Virus record (IMG/VR): IMGVR_UViG_3300047169_000100
Coordinates: 1 to 36,922 of that record
DNA from: a virus
Reading direction: 5' to 3' (one strand)
Length of the DNA: 36,922 nt
A program made the translations under genes and the position numbers. The first letter of the stretch is position 1. Every line of letters starts with the position of its first letter. Below the pieces are notes generated by a model that saw only the letters and a program-made list of their open reading frames with translations, had not been told where the DNA came from and made no database searches. This document shows, in pieces, positions 1-7,704 of the stretch.

Positions 1-786
1 ATGAGCATCACGCATTCCGTGAGCCTGATCCCGCTTGACCGCATCCTGATCGAGGACCGGCTGCGCCGGATCAACGAGACGAAGGCGGCAAGCATGGCCA
101 GCTCGCTCGCCGACACGGGACAGATCACCCCCATCAAGGTCGCGCCTCCAAACGCCGACGGCATGTATCGCCTGGTGGCGGGCGCGCATCGGGTGCGCGC
201 GGCGCAGATCGCCAAATGGACGGAGATCCGCGCGGAAATCTTCGACGGCTCCGCCGAGCAGGCTCGCCTGCAGGAGATCGACGAGAACCTCTACCGCTCC
301 GAGCTTTCCGCCCTGGAGGAGGCCGCGTTCCTTTCGGAGCGGCGCGCCATCTACGAGACGATCCACGGCAAAATCACCCGCAAGCGTCACATGGGGCAAA
401 TTGCCCCATCATCTTTTTACGAGGACGTCGCGGAGCGGTTCGGCCTCTCGCGCGACGCGGTGAAGCGCGCGCTGCAGCGCAGCCAGAACATCTGCGACGA
501 GGCGTGGATGCTGCTCGACGGGACGCCATGGGCGGAGAAGGGCGTCGTGCTGGACGCGCTGATCAAACTCGGCCCGCAGCAGCAGATCGCGGTGATGGGG
601 AAGCTGCGCGACGGCGCGGCGAAGAACGTTGCCGGCGCGCTCAAGGCGCTGGATGGCACCGCGGTGGAAGAGGACCCCGCCGAGCAGCTGCTCGCCCGAC
701 TTCTGGCGCTCTGGGCGAAGGCGGACACGGACGTCAAGGCGCGGTTCCGGCTGGCGATCAGCGAGAAAAAAGGGAGGAAGGCATGA
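1..786 (+). CDS. ParB/Spo0J-like DNA-binding protein of the phage early region
   Basis: A 261-residue protein whose first ~110 residues match the ParB/Srx N-terminal fold: GAHRVRAA (61-68) fits the conserved arginine box and ENLYRSELSALEEA (95-108) fits the box that follows it. Residues about 140-160 (EDVAERFGLSRDAVKRALQ) form a helix-turn-helix. The C-terminal third is Ala/Leu-rich and unassigned. In chromosomal ParB these parts bind CTP and parS; here the gene heads the early operon just before the transposase, so a role in early regulation, transposition or target choice is more likely than partition (inference). Translation starts on the first base of the window, so upstream signals cannot be seen. 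It ends in an ATGA overlap with the next gene. Confidence 0.8.
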   Translation: MSITHSVSLIPLDRILIEDRLRRINETKAASMASSLADTGQITPIKVAPPNADGMYRLVAGAHRVRAAQIAKWTEIRAEIFDGSAEQARLQEIDENLYRSELSALEEAAFLSERRAIYETIHGKITRKRHMGQIAPSSFYEDVAERFGLSRDAVKRALQRSQNICDEAWMLLDGTPWAEKGVVLDALIKLGPQQQIAVMGKLRDGAAKNVAGALKALDGTAVEEDPAEQLLARLLALWAKADTDVKARFRLAISEKKGRKA

Positions 787-1001
787 ACGTGCAGCATGAG
801 CTGGCGCGCGTGGCGATGGAACTGCGTGTGACGGCCGAGGCCATTGCAAATGGTTATGCGATTCCGCGCATGGCGGCCACGAAACTTGTCCAACAGGCCG
901 ACCGCCTCGGCGACATTGCCGAAGCGATGCGGCCCGAGCGCAAGGCGCTGAGAGGACTGCGGCGCTGGTGGTTCCTGGCCACGCGCCGGGGGATCGCCTG
1001 A
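783..1001 (+). CDS. Small early protein of unknown function
   Basis: A 72-residue protein starting at an ATG that overlaps the stop of the ParB-like gene, with AGGAAGG directly upstream as ribosome binding site. It is mostly helical in appearance, with an Arg-rich C-terminal end (RKALRGLRRWWFLATRRG). I do not recognise a family. The overlap shows it is co-translated with the ParB-like gene and belongs to the early operon. Confidence 0.6.
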   Translation: MNVQHELARVAMELRVTAEAIANGYAIPRMAATKLVQQADRLGDIAEAMRPERKALRGLRRWWFLATRRGIA

Positions 1002-1004
1002 GCC

Positions 1005-1475
1005 ATGCCGACGACGCGCACATCGGCGCAGGCTGACCTGCTGGACTGGACACCGCCGGAGGTGACGCAGGCGTTCCGGCCGGAGCGCGTGCGCGGGGCG
1101 ACGCTAGAGGCGCGGATCAAGAGGGCGATCAGCGAGACGCTGCGGGACGCTGACAGCCGCAACCTGCACCGCGAGGAAATCGCCCGGCGGATGAGCGATT
1201 ACCTCGGCGAGCGCGTGAGCGTGAACATGCTCAACGCCTATGCCTCGGTAGCGCGGACGGAGCATTCGATCGGGCTGCCGCGCGCGCTGGCGCTCGTCGC
1301 CGTCACGGAGGATCGGCGGCTGCTGGAGATGCTCGCCGCCGAGTGCGGCTGGGCGGTGATCGAGCGCAGGCACCTGCCGCTGATCGAGCTGGCAGCCGTG
1401 TCCGAAGCCGAGGAACGGCTGGCGAAACACAAGCGCAGCCTGCGGCGCCAGGCGCGGTCCGGAGGGGCGTTTTGA
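1005..1475 (+). CDS. Early-region protein upstream of the transposase, possible DNA-binding accessory
   Basis: A 156-residue, strongly charged protein starting 4 bases after the previous stop. Residues ~30-95 contain helical segments (LEARIKRAISETLRDAD, REEIARRMSDYLGERVSV) that could form a winged-helix or HTH unit; the C-terminus is basic (KHKRSLRRQARSG). Proteins of this size and place occur in other alphaproteobacterial Mu-like phages between regulator genes and the transposase, but I cannot name a family with confidence. Its stop overlaps the TTG start of the transposase, so the two are probably translationally coupled. Confidence 0.6.
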   Translation: MPTTRTSAQADLLDWTPPEVTQAFRPERVRGATLEARIKRAISETLRDADSRNLHREEIARRMSDYLGERVSVNMLNAYASVARTEHSIGLPRALALVAVTEDRRLLEMLAAECGWAVIERRHLPLIELAAVSEAEERLAKHKRSLRRQARSGGAF

Positions 1476-3421
1476 GCGCCGAAGCCAAACGCTGGTTTTC
1501 GCCCGCCGAGCTGGCCGACCTGAACCTGTCGGGCCTCCCCAGCACAAAGGCGGGGATGCACAAGCGGATCGCCGCTGAGGACTGGCAGCGCCCGGCCTGG
1601 GAAGGCCAGCGCTGGCGGGCGCGGGCGGATCGCGGCGGCGGGGTGGAATACCACCTCTCCGTCCTGCCGATGATGCTGCAGGCGCAGGTGCTGGCGCGGT
1701 ATCCCGAGGCGGCGCCGGATGACGCCGCGGTCGCCGAGATGGACAAGACGCTGGAAGCCCGCTGGCAGCAGGCCGGCGAGGCGCACCGCGAAGAGGCCGG
1801 GCGGCGCCTGGCCGTGCTGCTGGACTGGCGGGATCTGCAGCAGCGCAAGCCGCGCGTGGTCGCCGCCTACGCCGTGATGCAGGCGCACGCCATCAAATCG
1901 ATCCAGACCCTCTACGCCTGGGAACGGATGGTGGACGGCGTGCCGGAAGCGATGTGGCGCAAGGCGCTGCTGCCGCTGTCGAAGGCCTCGGCCCAGCCGA
2001 AGGAGATCGAGCCGGCGGCGTGGGACATGCTGCGCGCCGACTGGCTGCGCCCCGAACGGCCATCCTTCGAGGCGTGTTTCCGGCGCCTGCAGGCGGCAGC
2101 CGCGGCGAACGGCTGGATGCTGCCCTCGCCGCGCACGCTGCGGCGCCGGCTGGATGGGATCAAACGCACCACACGCGTTCTCGCCCGCGAGGGGCGCGAA
2201 GCGTTGATGGCCATGCTGCCCCCTCAGCAGCGCGATCGCGGCGTGTTCCATGCGCTGGAGGCGGTCAATGCGGACGGACACAAATGGGATGTGTTCGTCA
2301 AATGGCCGGGGGTGGAGAAGCCTGTCCGGCCGGTGATGATCGCCTTCCAGGATCTCTACTCCGGCAAAATCCTCAGCTGGCGGTTCGATCGGTCGGAGAA
2401 CCGGCACGCGGTGCGCCTGGCGTTCGCTGACCTGGTGGAAACCTACGGCATCCCGTCGGCCTGCTGGCTCGACAACGGCCGCAATTTCGCGAGCAAGTGG
2501 CTGACCGGCGGCACGCCGACGCGCTACCGCTTCAAGGTCCGCGACGATGAGCCGCAGGGCATCCTGCCGCTGCTTGGCGTGCGCGTGCACTGGACGACGC
2601 CCTATTCCGGCCAGTCAAAGCCGATCGAGCGGGCGTTCCGCGACATGGCGGGAGACGTCGCCAAGCACCCCGCCTTCGCCGGCGCCTACACCGGCAACAA
2701 GCCGGATGCGAAGCCGGAAAACTACATGTCCACCGCGGTGCCGCTGGACGTGTTCATCGCCACCGTCGACGCCGAGATCGCCGCCCACAACGCCCGCGTG
2801 GGCCGGCGCAGCACGGTCTGTCATGGCCGCTCTTTCGATGAGGCTTTCGCCGCCAGCTACGCCACCGCGCCGATCCGCAAGGCCCGCCGGTCGGACATCA
2901 ACCTGCTGCTGCTCGCCGCCGAGCAGATCAAGACGCGGGCGGACAACGCCATCCACTTCATGGGCAACCGTTTCTTCGCGGACTTCCTGCTGGAGCATCG
3001 CGGCCGGCCGCTGACCGTCCGCTTCGACCCGGACGATCTGCATGACGGCGGGCTGCACGTGTATCGCGCCGATGGCCCCTATCTCGGCCACGCGCCCTGC
3101 ATCGCCGCCGTTGGGTTCAACGACACCGAGGCCGGGCGGGATCTCGCGCGCCGCAAAAAGACGTTCCTGCGGGCGCAGCGCGAGCAGCTCGACGCCGAGC
3201 GCGCGCTGTCGCTCAAGCAGTTCGTGGAGATGCTGCCGAAGACCGAGGCCGCCACCCCGCCCGAGGCGCGCGTGGTCCGGCCGATGTTCGGCGGCGCGGC
3301 GGCGGCACTGAAGCCGATGCAGGAAGAGCAAACCCAAACCGAGATCGAGGTGATGGCCGCGATCCGGCGGATGACCGCCGGGCGGCTGCATGTCGTCCAG
3401 CCCGAGGGCAGCGACGACTGA
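1472..3421 (+). CDS. MuA-type DDE transposase
   Basis: Catalyses strand transfer in replicative transposition. From the chosen TTG start the protein has 649 residues, close to MuA (663). Residues ~5-35 (WFSPAELADLNLSGLPSTKA) match the MuA N-terminal winged helix that binds the internal enhancer. The catalytic triad is visible and spaced as in MuA: D268 in NADGHKWD, D334 in CWLDNGRNFASKW, E386 in GQSKPIERAFRD. The C-terminal ~100 residues are charged and would carry the MuB/ClpX contacts. Start choice: TTG at 1472 overlaps the previous TGA and has GGAGGGG at 1461-1467; the frame is open further upstream, but an earlier start would run far into the previous gene. Confidence 0.93.
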   Translation: MSAEAKRWFSPAELADLNLSGLPSTKAGMHKRIAAEDWQRPAWEGQRWRARADRGGGVEYHLSVLPMMLQAQVLARYPEAAPDDAAVAEMDKTLEARWQQAGEAHREEAGRRLAVLLDWRDLQQRKPRVVAAYAVMQAHAIKSIQTLYAWERMVDGVPEAMWRKALLPLSKASAQPKEIEPAAWDMLRADWLRPERPSFEACFRRLQAAAAANGWMLPSPRTLRRRLDGIKRTTRVLAREGREALMAMLPPQQRDRGVFHALEAVNADGHKWDVFVKWPGVEKPVRPVMIAFQDLYSGKILSWRFDRSENRHAVRLAFADLVETYGIPSACWLDNGRNFASKWLTGGTPTRYRFKVRDDEPQGILPLLGVRVHWTTPYSGQSKPIERAFRDMAGDVAKHPAFAGAYTGNKPDAKPENYMSTAVPLDVFIATVDAEIAAHNARVGRRSTVCHGRSFDEAFAASYATAPIRKARRSDINLLLLAAEQIKTRADNAIHFMGNRFFADFLLEHRGRPLTVRFDPDDLHDGGLHVYRADGPYLGHAPCIAAVGFNDTEAGRDLARRKKTFLRAQREQLDAERALSLKQFVEMLPKTEAATPPEARVVRPMFGGAAAALKPMQEEQTQTEIEVMAAIRRMTAGRLHVVQPEGSDD

Positions 3422-3425
3422 AGGA

Positions 3426-3455
3426 GGCGGCGGGGCGCTGGAACGCCCCACCGCC
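3426..3455 (+). other. Stem-loop between transposase and ATPase genes
   Basis: GGCGGCGGGGCG (3426-3437) pairs with CGCCCCACCGCC (3444-3455) with one mismatch around a CTGGAA loop. It sits in the only sizeable gap of the early operon and no T-run follows, so it is not a classic terminator. It may act as an attenuator or an RNA-processing or stability element setting the transposase:ATPase ratio (inference). Confidence 0.5.
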
Positions 3456-3488
3456 GGAAGGCACTTCACGCAACAACACGAGGATATC

Positions 3489-4442
3489 ATGAGCGAGCAA
3501 ATCGAACAGCTACCTGATGCGGGGGAGATCAGTCCGCTTCGCCTGCAGGTGCAGGAGCTGGTGAGGAAGGGCGTCAAGCAGACGGAGATCGCGCTCGGCG
3601 CCGGCCTCGCCTACGGCACCTTTACCTTGTGGTTTTCCGGCAAATACACCGGCAACAACGCGCGGATCGAGGACGCGGTTGAGCGCTATCTCGCCAGCCG
3701 CGCCGCGCGGGCGGCGTCGCAGCAGCTGCGGCCGGCGGCGCCTGGCTACTTCTCCACCCCGACTGCCGAAGCAATCATCGGCGTGCTGGAGCACGGGCAG
3801 GTGGCCGCGGATATCGTCGCGATCACCGCCGTGCCCGGCGTCGGCAAGACGGAGACGGTGAAGCACTACAGGGCGACGCGTCCAAATGTGTGGGTGGTCA
3901 CCGCGCAGCCGTTGACCAGCTCGCCGGGCAAGGCGGTGCGGGCGCTGGCCACCGCGATGGGGATCACCGAAAGCGGTGCTGCCGAGCGGGCCGCGGCGAT
4001 CATCGAGCGCGCCCGTGGCTCCGGCGGGCTGATCATCGTGGACGAGGCGCAGCACCTGCTGCCGACGGCGATCGACCAGCTGCGCTCGATGCACGACGCG
4101 GCGGGGATCGGGTTGGCGCTGGTGGGCAGCCCGTTGGTGCGGGAGCGGCTGGGCGGGACGAACCCCAACCTGGCGCAGCTCTACTCGCGCGTCGGCATGC
4201 GGCTGCGGCGGGACCGCCCGCTGGCCGGCGACGTCGCGGCGCTGATCGCAGCATGGGGGATCGAGGGCGACGCGGAGCGCAAGCTGGTGACCGCGATCGC
4301 CCGCAAGCCGGGCGCGCTGCGCGGGGCGACGAAGGTGCTGCAGATGGCCGGCATGCTGGCGCAGGGCGGGCCGATCGCCGCCGAGCACATCACCACGGCC
4401 TGGTCGCAGATCTCCGAACAGCCGATCGGGGAGGGCGCGTGA
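3489..4442 (+). CDS. MuB-type AAA+ ATPase (target-DNA selection)
   Basis: A 317-residue protein, near the 312 of MuB. MuB is an ATP-dependent DNA-binding protein that captures target DNA, activates the transposase and gives target immunity. The N-terminal ~70 residues hold an HTH-like unit (VKQTEIALGAGLAYGTFTLW). The Walker A motif VPGVGKTET lies at about 115-123 (K120), and Walker B LIIVDEAQHL has D185/E186. A sensor-1 type stretch (IGLALVGSPL) follows. The ATG is preceded by CACGAGG, giving a fair ribosome binding site. The stop overlaps the next start by one base (TGATG). Confidence 0.9.
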   Translation: MSEQIEQLPDAGEISPLRLQVQELVRKGVKQTEIALGAGLAYGTFTLWFSGKYTGNNARIEDAVERYLASRAARAASQQLRPAAPGYFSTPTAEAIIGVLEHGQVAADIVAITAVPGVGKTETVKHYRATRPNVWVVTAQPLTSSPGKAVRALATAMGITESGAAERAAAIIERARGSGGLIIVDEAQHLLPTAIDQLRSMHDAAGIGLALVGSPLVRERLGGTNPNLAQLYSRVGMRLRRDRPLAGDVAALIAAWGIEGDAERKLVTAIARKPGALRGATKVLQMAGMLAQGGPIAAEHITTAWSQISEQPIGEGA

Positions 4443-4699
4443 TGCCCAAGCTGTTCGCCTATGTGCAGGCCGACGGGTGCATCTTCTTCTCGGACGCCGA
4501 GGTCGCGGGCCTGGATCTGCTGGGCGCCTCGGAGCGGTTTTCGGACCTGTTCGACGCGCTGATCGCCGCCAGCGCCGAGGCGCGGGGCGGCTCGTTTCAT
4601 GTGCCCGGCATTGCCGGCGTGGCGGACGCGGAGGCGGTGATGGACGCCGTCGAGCGGTTCCAGGACGCCGTGGCGCGCGCCCTCGAAGGAGGCGTGTGA
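4442..4699 (+). CDS. Small early protein of unknown function
   Basis: An 85-residue acidic protein whose ATG shares a base with the stop of the ATPase gene (TGATG); its own stop has the same TGATG overlap with the next gene. The first half has alternating hydrophobic residues (KLFAYVQADGCIFF), the rest is helical. No family recognised. The tight overlaps place it in the early operon. Confidence 0.6.
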   Translation: MPKLFAYVQADGCIFFSDAEVAGLDLLGASERFSDLFDALIAASAEARGGSFHVPGIAGVADAEAVMDAVERFQDAVARALEGGV

Positions 4700-4986
4700 T
4701 GCAGCAGGACATCGAGATCATCGCTGGCCGGCTGCAGCGGTTTGTCGACCGGTTCAAGCCGTTCATGGCCGAGGGCGGCCTGCTCTCGGCCATGGAGGCC
4801 CGCCGCCTGGTGGATGAGCTGGACCGCTCCGCGGTGGAGCTACGGAATGCCGGGCGGCGCGTCGGCGAGCTGATGCGGCTGGTCATGGAGGCGGGCGCCG
4901 ATGCTCCGCCGCCGATCCCGCGGGCGCCGCTGCGGGTGGTGGAGGGCGGCGCAGCGGACCGCCCGCCAGGGCCGGAGGCCGCGTGA
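4699..4986 (+). CDS. Small helical early protein of unknown function
   Basis: A 95-residue protein starting in a TGATG overlap and preceded by GAAGGAGG, a strong ribosome binding site. Residues 1-70 look like amphipathic helices (IIAGRLQRFVDRFKPF, ARRLVDELDRSAVELRNAG); the last 25 are Pro/Ala-rich. No family assigned. It ends in a GTGA overlap with the following gene. Confidence 0.6.
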   Translation: MQQDIEIIAGRLQRFVDRFKPFMAEGGLLSAMEARRLVDELDRSAVELRNAGRRVGELMRLVMEAGADAPPPIPRAPLRVVEGGAADRPPGPEAA

Positions 4987-5273
4987 CGTGCCCGGAATGC
5001 CTGGGCAGCGGCGTCGTGCCGGCAAGGGGGGCGGGCTGGGATGCCTGCTCCCGCTGCGCGCTGCTGGCGCGGGCACTCTACGCGCAATTCGAAATGGAAC
5101 TGAGCAAGCAGCGCCGCGCCGCGGCGCAGTGGGAGATTGAGCATGGCCAAGAAGAACGGGAAGACACGCGCGAAGGCAGCGACGGCGGACGTGCCGGTGC
5201 CGCAGAGCCGCGAGGACGTGGCGCGGGATATCGCCGCGATCGGGGAGCGCATCCGCGCTCGCGCGCTGCTTGA
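4983..5273 (+). CDS. Small cysteine-pair protein (possible zinc knuckle), overlapping gam
   Basis: A 96-residue frame beginning at a GTG that overlaps the previous stop (GTGA). The first 30 residues carry two cysteine pairs, CPECLGSG and CSRC, like half a DnaJ-type zinc-binding repeat. A helical stretch follows. The last ~43 residues are Arg/Gly/Glu-rich and overlap the Gam gene by 131 bases in another frame, so the C-terminus may be a by-product of that overlap. The cysteine pairs and the coupled start support a real gene; the C-terminal part is uncertain. Confidence 0.5.
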   Translation: MTCPECLGSGVVPARGAGWDACSRCALLARALYAQFEMELSKQRRAAAQWEIEHGQEEREDTREGSDGGRAGAAEPRGRGAGYRRDRGAHPRSRAA

Positions 5274-5721
5274 GACGGGGATGGCGGCCGAGATCGCAGC
5301 CGTGCGGGAACGGTTCGAGGCTGAGGCGCAGCCGATCGGCGCCGAGATCGTGGCGCTGAGCAAGGGCGTCGAGATCTGGTGCTCCGTCCACCGGCAGGCG
5401 ATCACCGAGGGCGGCAAGCGCAAGACGGTGGCGTTTTCGACGGGCGAGGTGCGCTGGCGGATGACCCCGGCGAGCGTCTCGGTGAGGAACGTCGAGGCCG
5501 TGCTGGAGACCTTGCGCGCGCTGCAGCTGACGCGACTTATCCGCGTCAAGGAGGAGGTGAACAAGGAGGCGATCCTCGCCGAGCCGGATGCCGTGCGCGG
5601 CGTCGCTTGGATCACGATCAGCCAGCGCGAGGAGTTCGAGGTGCTGCCTCATGCCGATGAGCTGGCGCCCGTCTCTCACGGTGCAAGCGCACCGCTGCCG
5701 ACGCAGGGGGTGGTGCCATGA
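5143..5721 (+). CDS. Gam-like host-nuclease inhibitor / DNA-end protecting protein
   Basis: A 192-residue protein like Mu Gam (174 residues), a Ku-like dimer that binds double-strand ends and blocks RecBCD-type exonucleases. After a lysine-rich start (MAKKNGKTRAK) comes the Gam pattern: long helices (IAAIGERIRAR, IAAVRERFEAEA), then FSTGEVRWRMTPASVSV and VEAVLETLRALQLTRLIRVKEEVNKEAIL, with a closing ISQREEFEVLPHA segment. ATG 5143 is chosen because GGGAG lies 7 bases upstream; an in-frame TTG at 5137 is the alternative. Its stop overlaps the gemA start (ATGA). Confidence 0.85.
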   Translation: MAKKNGKTRAKAATADVPVPQSREDVARDIAAIGERIRARALLETGMAAEIAAVRERFEAEAQPIGAEIVALSKGVEIWCSVHRQAITEGGKRKTVAFSTGEVRWRMTPASVSVRNVEAVLETLRALQLTRLIRVKEEVNKEAILAEPDAVRGVAWITISQREEFEVLPHADELAPVSHGASAPLPTQGVVP

Positions 5722-6164
5722 TGAGCGGGGCCGCGCGGGCGCGGCGGCGGGGCGGCGGGGATAGCGGGATGCGGACGGCGCTGATCGCGCGCATCCATGT
5801 GGCGAAGAAGGAGCTGGCGCTGGTCGACGACAGCTACCGGGCGATCCTGCTGCGGGTCACCGGGCGGGACAGCTGTACGCTTATGGACTTCCCGCAGCTG
5901 CGCGCGGTGATCCAGGAGTTCGAGCGGCTCGGCGTGAAGCCGCTGTTCAAGCCCTCCGGCAAGCCGCATGTGCGCAAGGTGTTCAAGCTGTGGGCGGAGT
6001 TGAAACCCTATCTGCGCACCCCCTCGCGCGAGGCGCTCACGGCCTTTGTGAAGCGGCAGACCGGCGTCGACAATCCGGAGTGGCTGACTGCAGAGCAGGC
6101 CAACACCGTCACCGAGGCGCTCAAGGCGTGGAAGGCGCGCGAGGAGGCCCGTCATGCGGGTTGA
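5718..6164 (+). CDS. gemA: GemA / gp16-family regulatory protein (DUF1018)
   Basis: A 148-residue protein of the Mu gp16 (GemA) family. After an Arg/Gly-rich leader come the recognisable family segments: LIARIHVAKKELALVDDSYRAIL, then LMDFPQLRAVIQEFERLG, KVFKLWAEL and WLTAEQANTVTEALKAW. In Mu the gem region modulates host gene expression and DNA supercoiling during development; the precise biochemical role is not settled. The first of two adjacent ATGs overlaps the gam stop; a later internal ATG at residue 18 (MRTALIARIH) is an alternative start nearer the usual family N-terminus. Confidence 0.85.
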   Translation: MMSGAARARRRGGGDSGMRTALIARIHVAKKELALVDDSYRAILLRVTGRDSCTLMDFPQLRAVIQEFERLGVKPLFKPSGKPHVRKVFKLWAELKPYLRTPSREALTAFVKRQTGVDNPEWLTAEQANTVTEALKAWKAREEARHAG

Positions 6165-6369
6165 GGCGCAGGCGATCGTGGCGGTCCATGGCGGGGCGGC
6201 GCATGTGCATGCGCTCGCCTTGCAGATGGGCTGCATCCTGGCGCCGTTGGCGAAGGGCTGGTTCCTGGACGGCGGGCGCATCCGCGTGCGCCTGGTGTGG
6301 CGCAACCGGCCCGCGCAGATCTCGCACGTGCTGACCGTGACGGTGCGGGCGCAGGACGCCGCCGCCTGA
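6154..6369 (+). CDS. Small middle-region protein of unknown function
   Basis: A 71-residue protein starting inside the end of gemA (11-base overlap), with GAGGAGG at 6141-6147 as a strong ribosome binding site. The sequence alternates hydrophobic and basic residues (ILAPLAKGWFLDGGRIRVRLVW), suggesting a small beta-rich fold. No family recognised. The next gene starts on the base right after its stop. Confidence 0.6.
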   Translation: MRVEAQAIVAVHGGAAHVHALALQMGCILAPLAKGWFLDGGRIRVRLVWRNRPAQISHVLTVTVRAQDAAA

Positions 6370-6771
6370 ATGCCCCAGGCGGTGGACAGGCCCTGGCTGC
6401 CGAACCTGCTGCGCGAGATGGCCGATGCGTTCGGCCTGGATGTGGCGCTTGCCTTCGCGCGGCGGTTCGGCGGCCGGTATCTGCACCTGCCGAAGGCGGC
6501 GCGGGCGGATCACCCGGTGGCCTCCGCCGTGGGGGTTGAGGTGCTGGCCTGGCTGATCGCGCGGCATGACCAGCTGGAGCGGATCGTGGTGCCGAAGGGG
6601 CCGAACGCCGTCCGCGCGCAGCGGGTGGCGGCGGTGCGGGAGATGACGGCCGCCGGGCGCTCGGCGGAGGCGATCGCGGCGGCGGTGGGGATGCATGTGC
6701 GGGATGTGCATCGGGCGCGGGCGAAGGTGCGCGAGGCCGAGGCGGCGCGGCAGGGGCGGTTTGTGTTCTAG
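6370..6771 (+). CDS. Mor/C-family transcription activator
   Basis: A 133-residue protein with the layout of Mu Mor (129 residues): an N-terminal dimerisation region whose FARRFGGRYLHLPK (about 33-46) matches the conserved GG...Y/IP segment of Mor and C, and a C-terminal helix-turn-helix (about 93-125: AVREMTAAGRSAEAIAAAVG then MHVRDVHRARAKV). Mor and C are dimers that bind imperfect inverted repeats just upstream of -35-less promoters. It is the last gene of the early/middle operon, the expected place for the late-gene switch, and it is the best candidate to bind the three GGCTGACA/TGTCAGCC palindromes downstream (inference). No second Mor/C-like gene is seen, so it may do both jobs. Confidence 0.8.
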   Translation: MPQAVDRPWLPNLLREMADAFGLDVALAFARRFGGRYLHLPKAARADHPVASAVGVEVLAWLIARHDQLERIVVPKGPNAVRAQRVAAVREMTAAGRSAEAIAAAVGMHVRDVHRARAKVREAEAARQGRFVF

Positions 6772-7517
6772 CGATGGGAACCGAGAAGCTTCGCCACCAG
6801 CAGAATCACGCCCAAGGCCACAAGAATGGCCACGGCGCAACCTGTGTTGCTCTTCTTGTCCTCGGGAGGGATGGAAGCGGCGACCGGCGGTCCCTTTTCG
6901 ATACGTCTCGGCGGCACGTTGAAGGGCCGTCCGGCCGGAAAGCTCGGGGCTGGTGCGAAGGCATATTCACCGGGCGGAGGGCGTGTGTAGCTGCACCGGC
7001 AATGATCCGCGTCGCACGCCGCCAAAGGGAAATTCGGCATGATTTGGTTCGGAAAGGTCCGCCTCGCAAACTGAGCAGCTGCGGCGCAATCCTTGGCCCC
7101 ACCCCGGATCATGATGCGGGCAGGCGACCCCTCGGAGATGATGAGCCGACGTTGGAATTCCCGGCTGAGGGAGGTCGAGAACTCGGATGCCAAGGTCGCC
7201 GCCGGGTAGTCAATCGCCTGCCTGCCGCGCTCCGTCAGCGCGTCGATATAGGTCCTTCCGAAGTTTTTGCGGCCCTTGAAGCCCAGATCAGCGCGTTCCT
7301 GGGGCGTTATAAGAGGTCCGATCTCCCGGAATTGGCGGGCTATCTCGCTGAGCTTGTTGGGAATGCTGTTGGTCAGAAGCGTCGAGACGAGATGTTCGAC
7401 CAGACTGACGTCGAGCAGCTTCGTGCGCCGACACCAGGCAGAGAAGATCGGCGTGACCCACGCACGGAACTCGTCCTGCGACATCACCAGCTCGGGGAGG
7501 TCCTCCGGGTTCTCCAT
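6768..7517 (-). CDS. Minus-strand accessory protein with C-terminal membrane anchor
   Basis: The only long gene against the phage direction. From ATG 7517 it has 249 residues; a frame open to 7718 offers TTG or GTG starts, so the start is uncertain and no clear ribosome binding site was seen. The soluble part has helical stretches (LVEHLVSTLLTNSIPNKLSE) and ends in a C-x4-C-x-C-x-Y motif (CDADHCRCSY), possibly metal-binding. A Pro-rich linker (PPPGEYAFAPAPSF) follows, then one membrane helix close to the C-terminus (CAVAILVALGVILLVAKLL) with a short basic tail, so the body would face the cytoplasm as a tail-anchored protein. Its stop overlaps the mor-like stop (CTAG). GC content looks lower than the neighbours, suggesting an acquired lysogenic (moron) gene, perhaps for exclusion; function unknown. 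Confidence 0.65.
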   Translation of the reverse strand: MENPEDLPELVMSQDEFRAWVTPIFSAWCRRTKLLDVSLVEHLVSTLLTNSIPNKLSEIARQFREIGPLITPQERADLGFKGRKNFGRTYIDALTERGRQAIDYPAATLASEFSTSLSREFQRRLIISEGSPARIMIRGGAKDCAAAAQFARRTFPNQIMPNFPLAACDADHCRCSYTRPPPGEYAFAPAPSFPAGRPFNVPPRRIEKGPPVAASIPPEDKKSNTGCAVAILVALGVILLVAKLLGSHR

Positions 7518-7704
7518 CCATGGAGCTTGACCGAAACCCCACGCCTGGCGCAACGTCCTGCGTGCGACAGACGCGGCGTCGAAACCGTCTCTGGCGTGGT
7601 TGTGAACAGGCGCCAGCCCCTGCGAAGCGGGGTCCCCATCTTCCGGGTGGCGCACGTGAATGTCCAAGGAGGGGCGCAAGCCCAGCCCAAAGACGTGCGC
7701 GGTT

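Noticed and set aside
3510-5615. Minus-strand open frame of about 700 codons
   Set aside because: It lies opposite the ATPase-to-gam genes, all well supported, and its product is a Pro/Arg/Ser-rich low-complexity sequence typical of the antisense of GC-rich genes.
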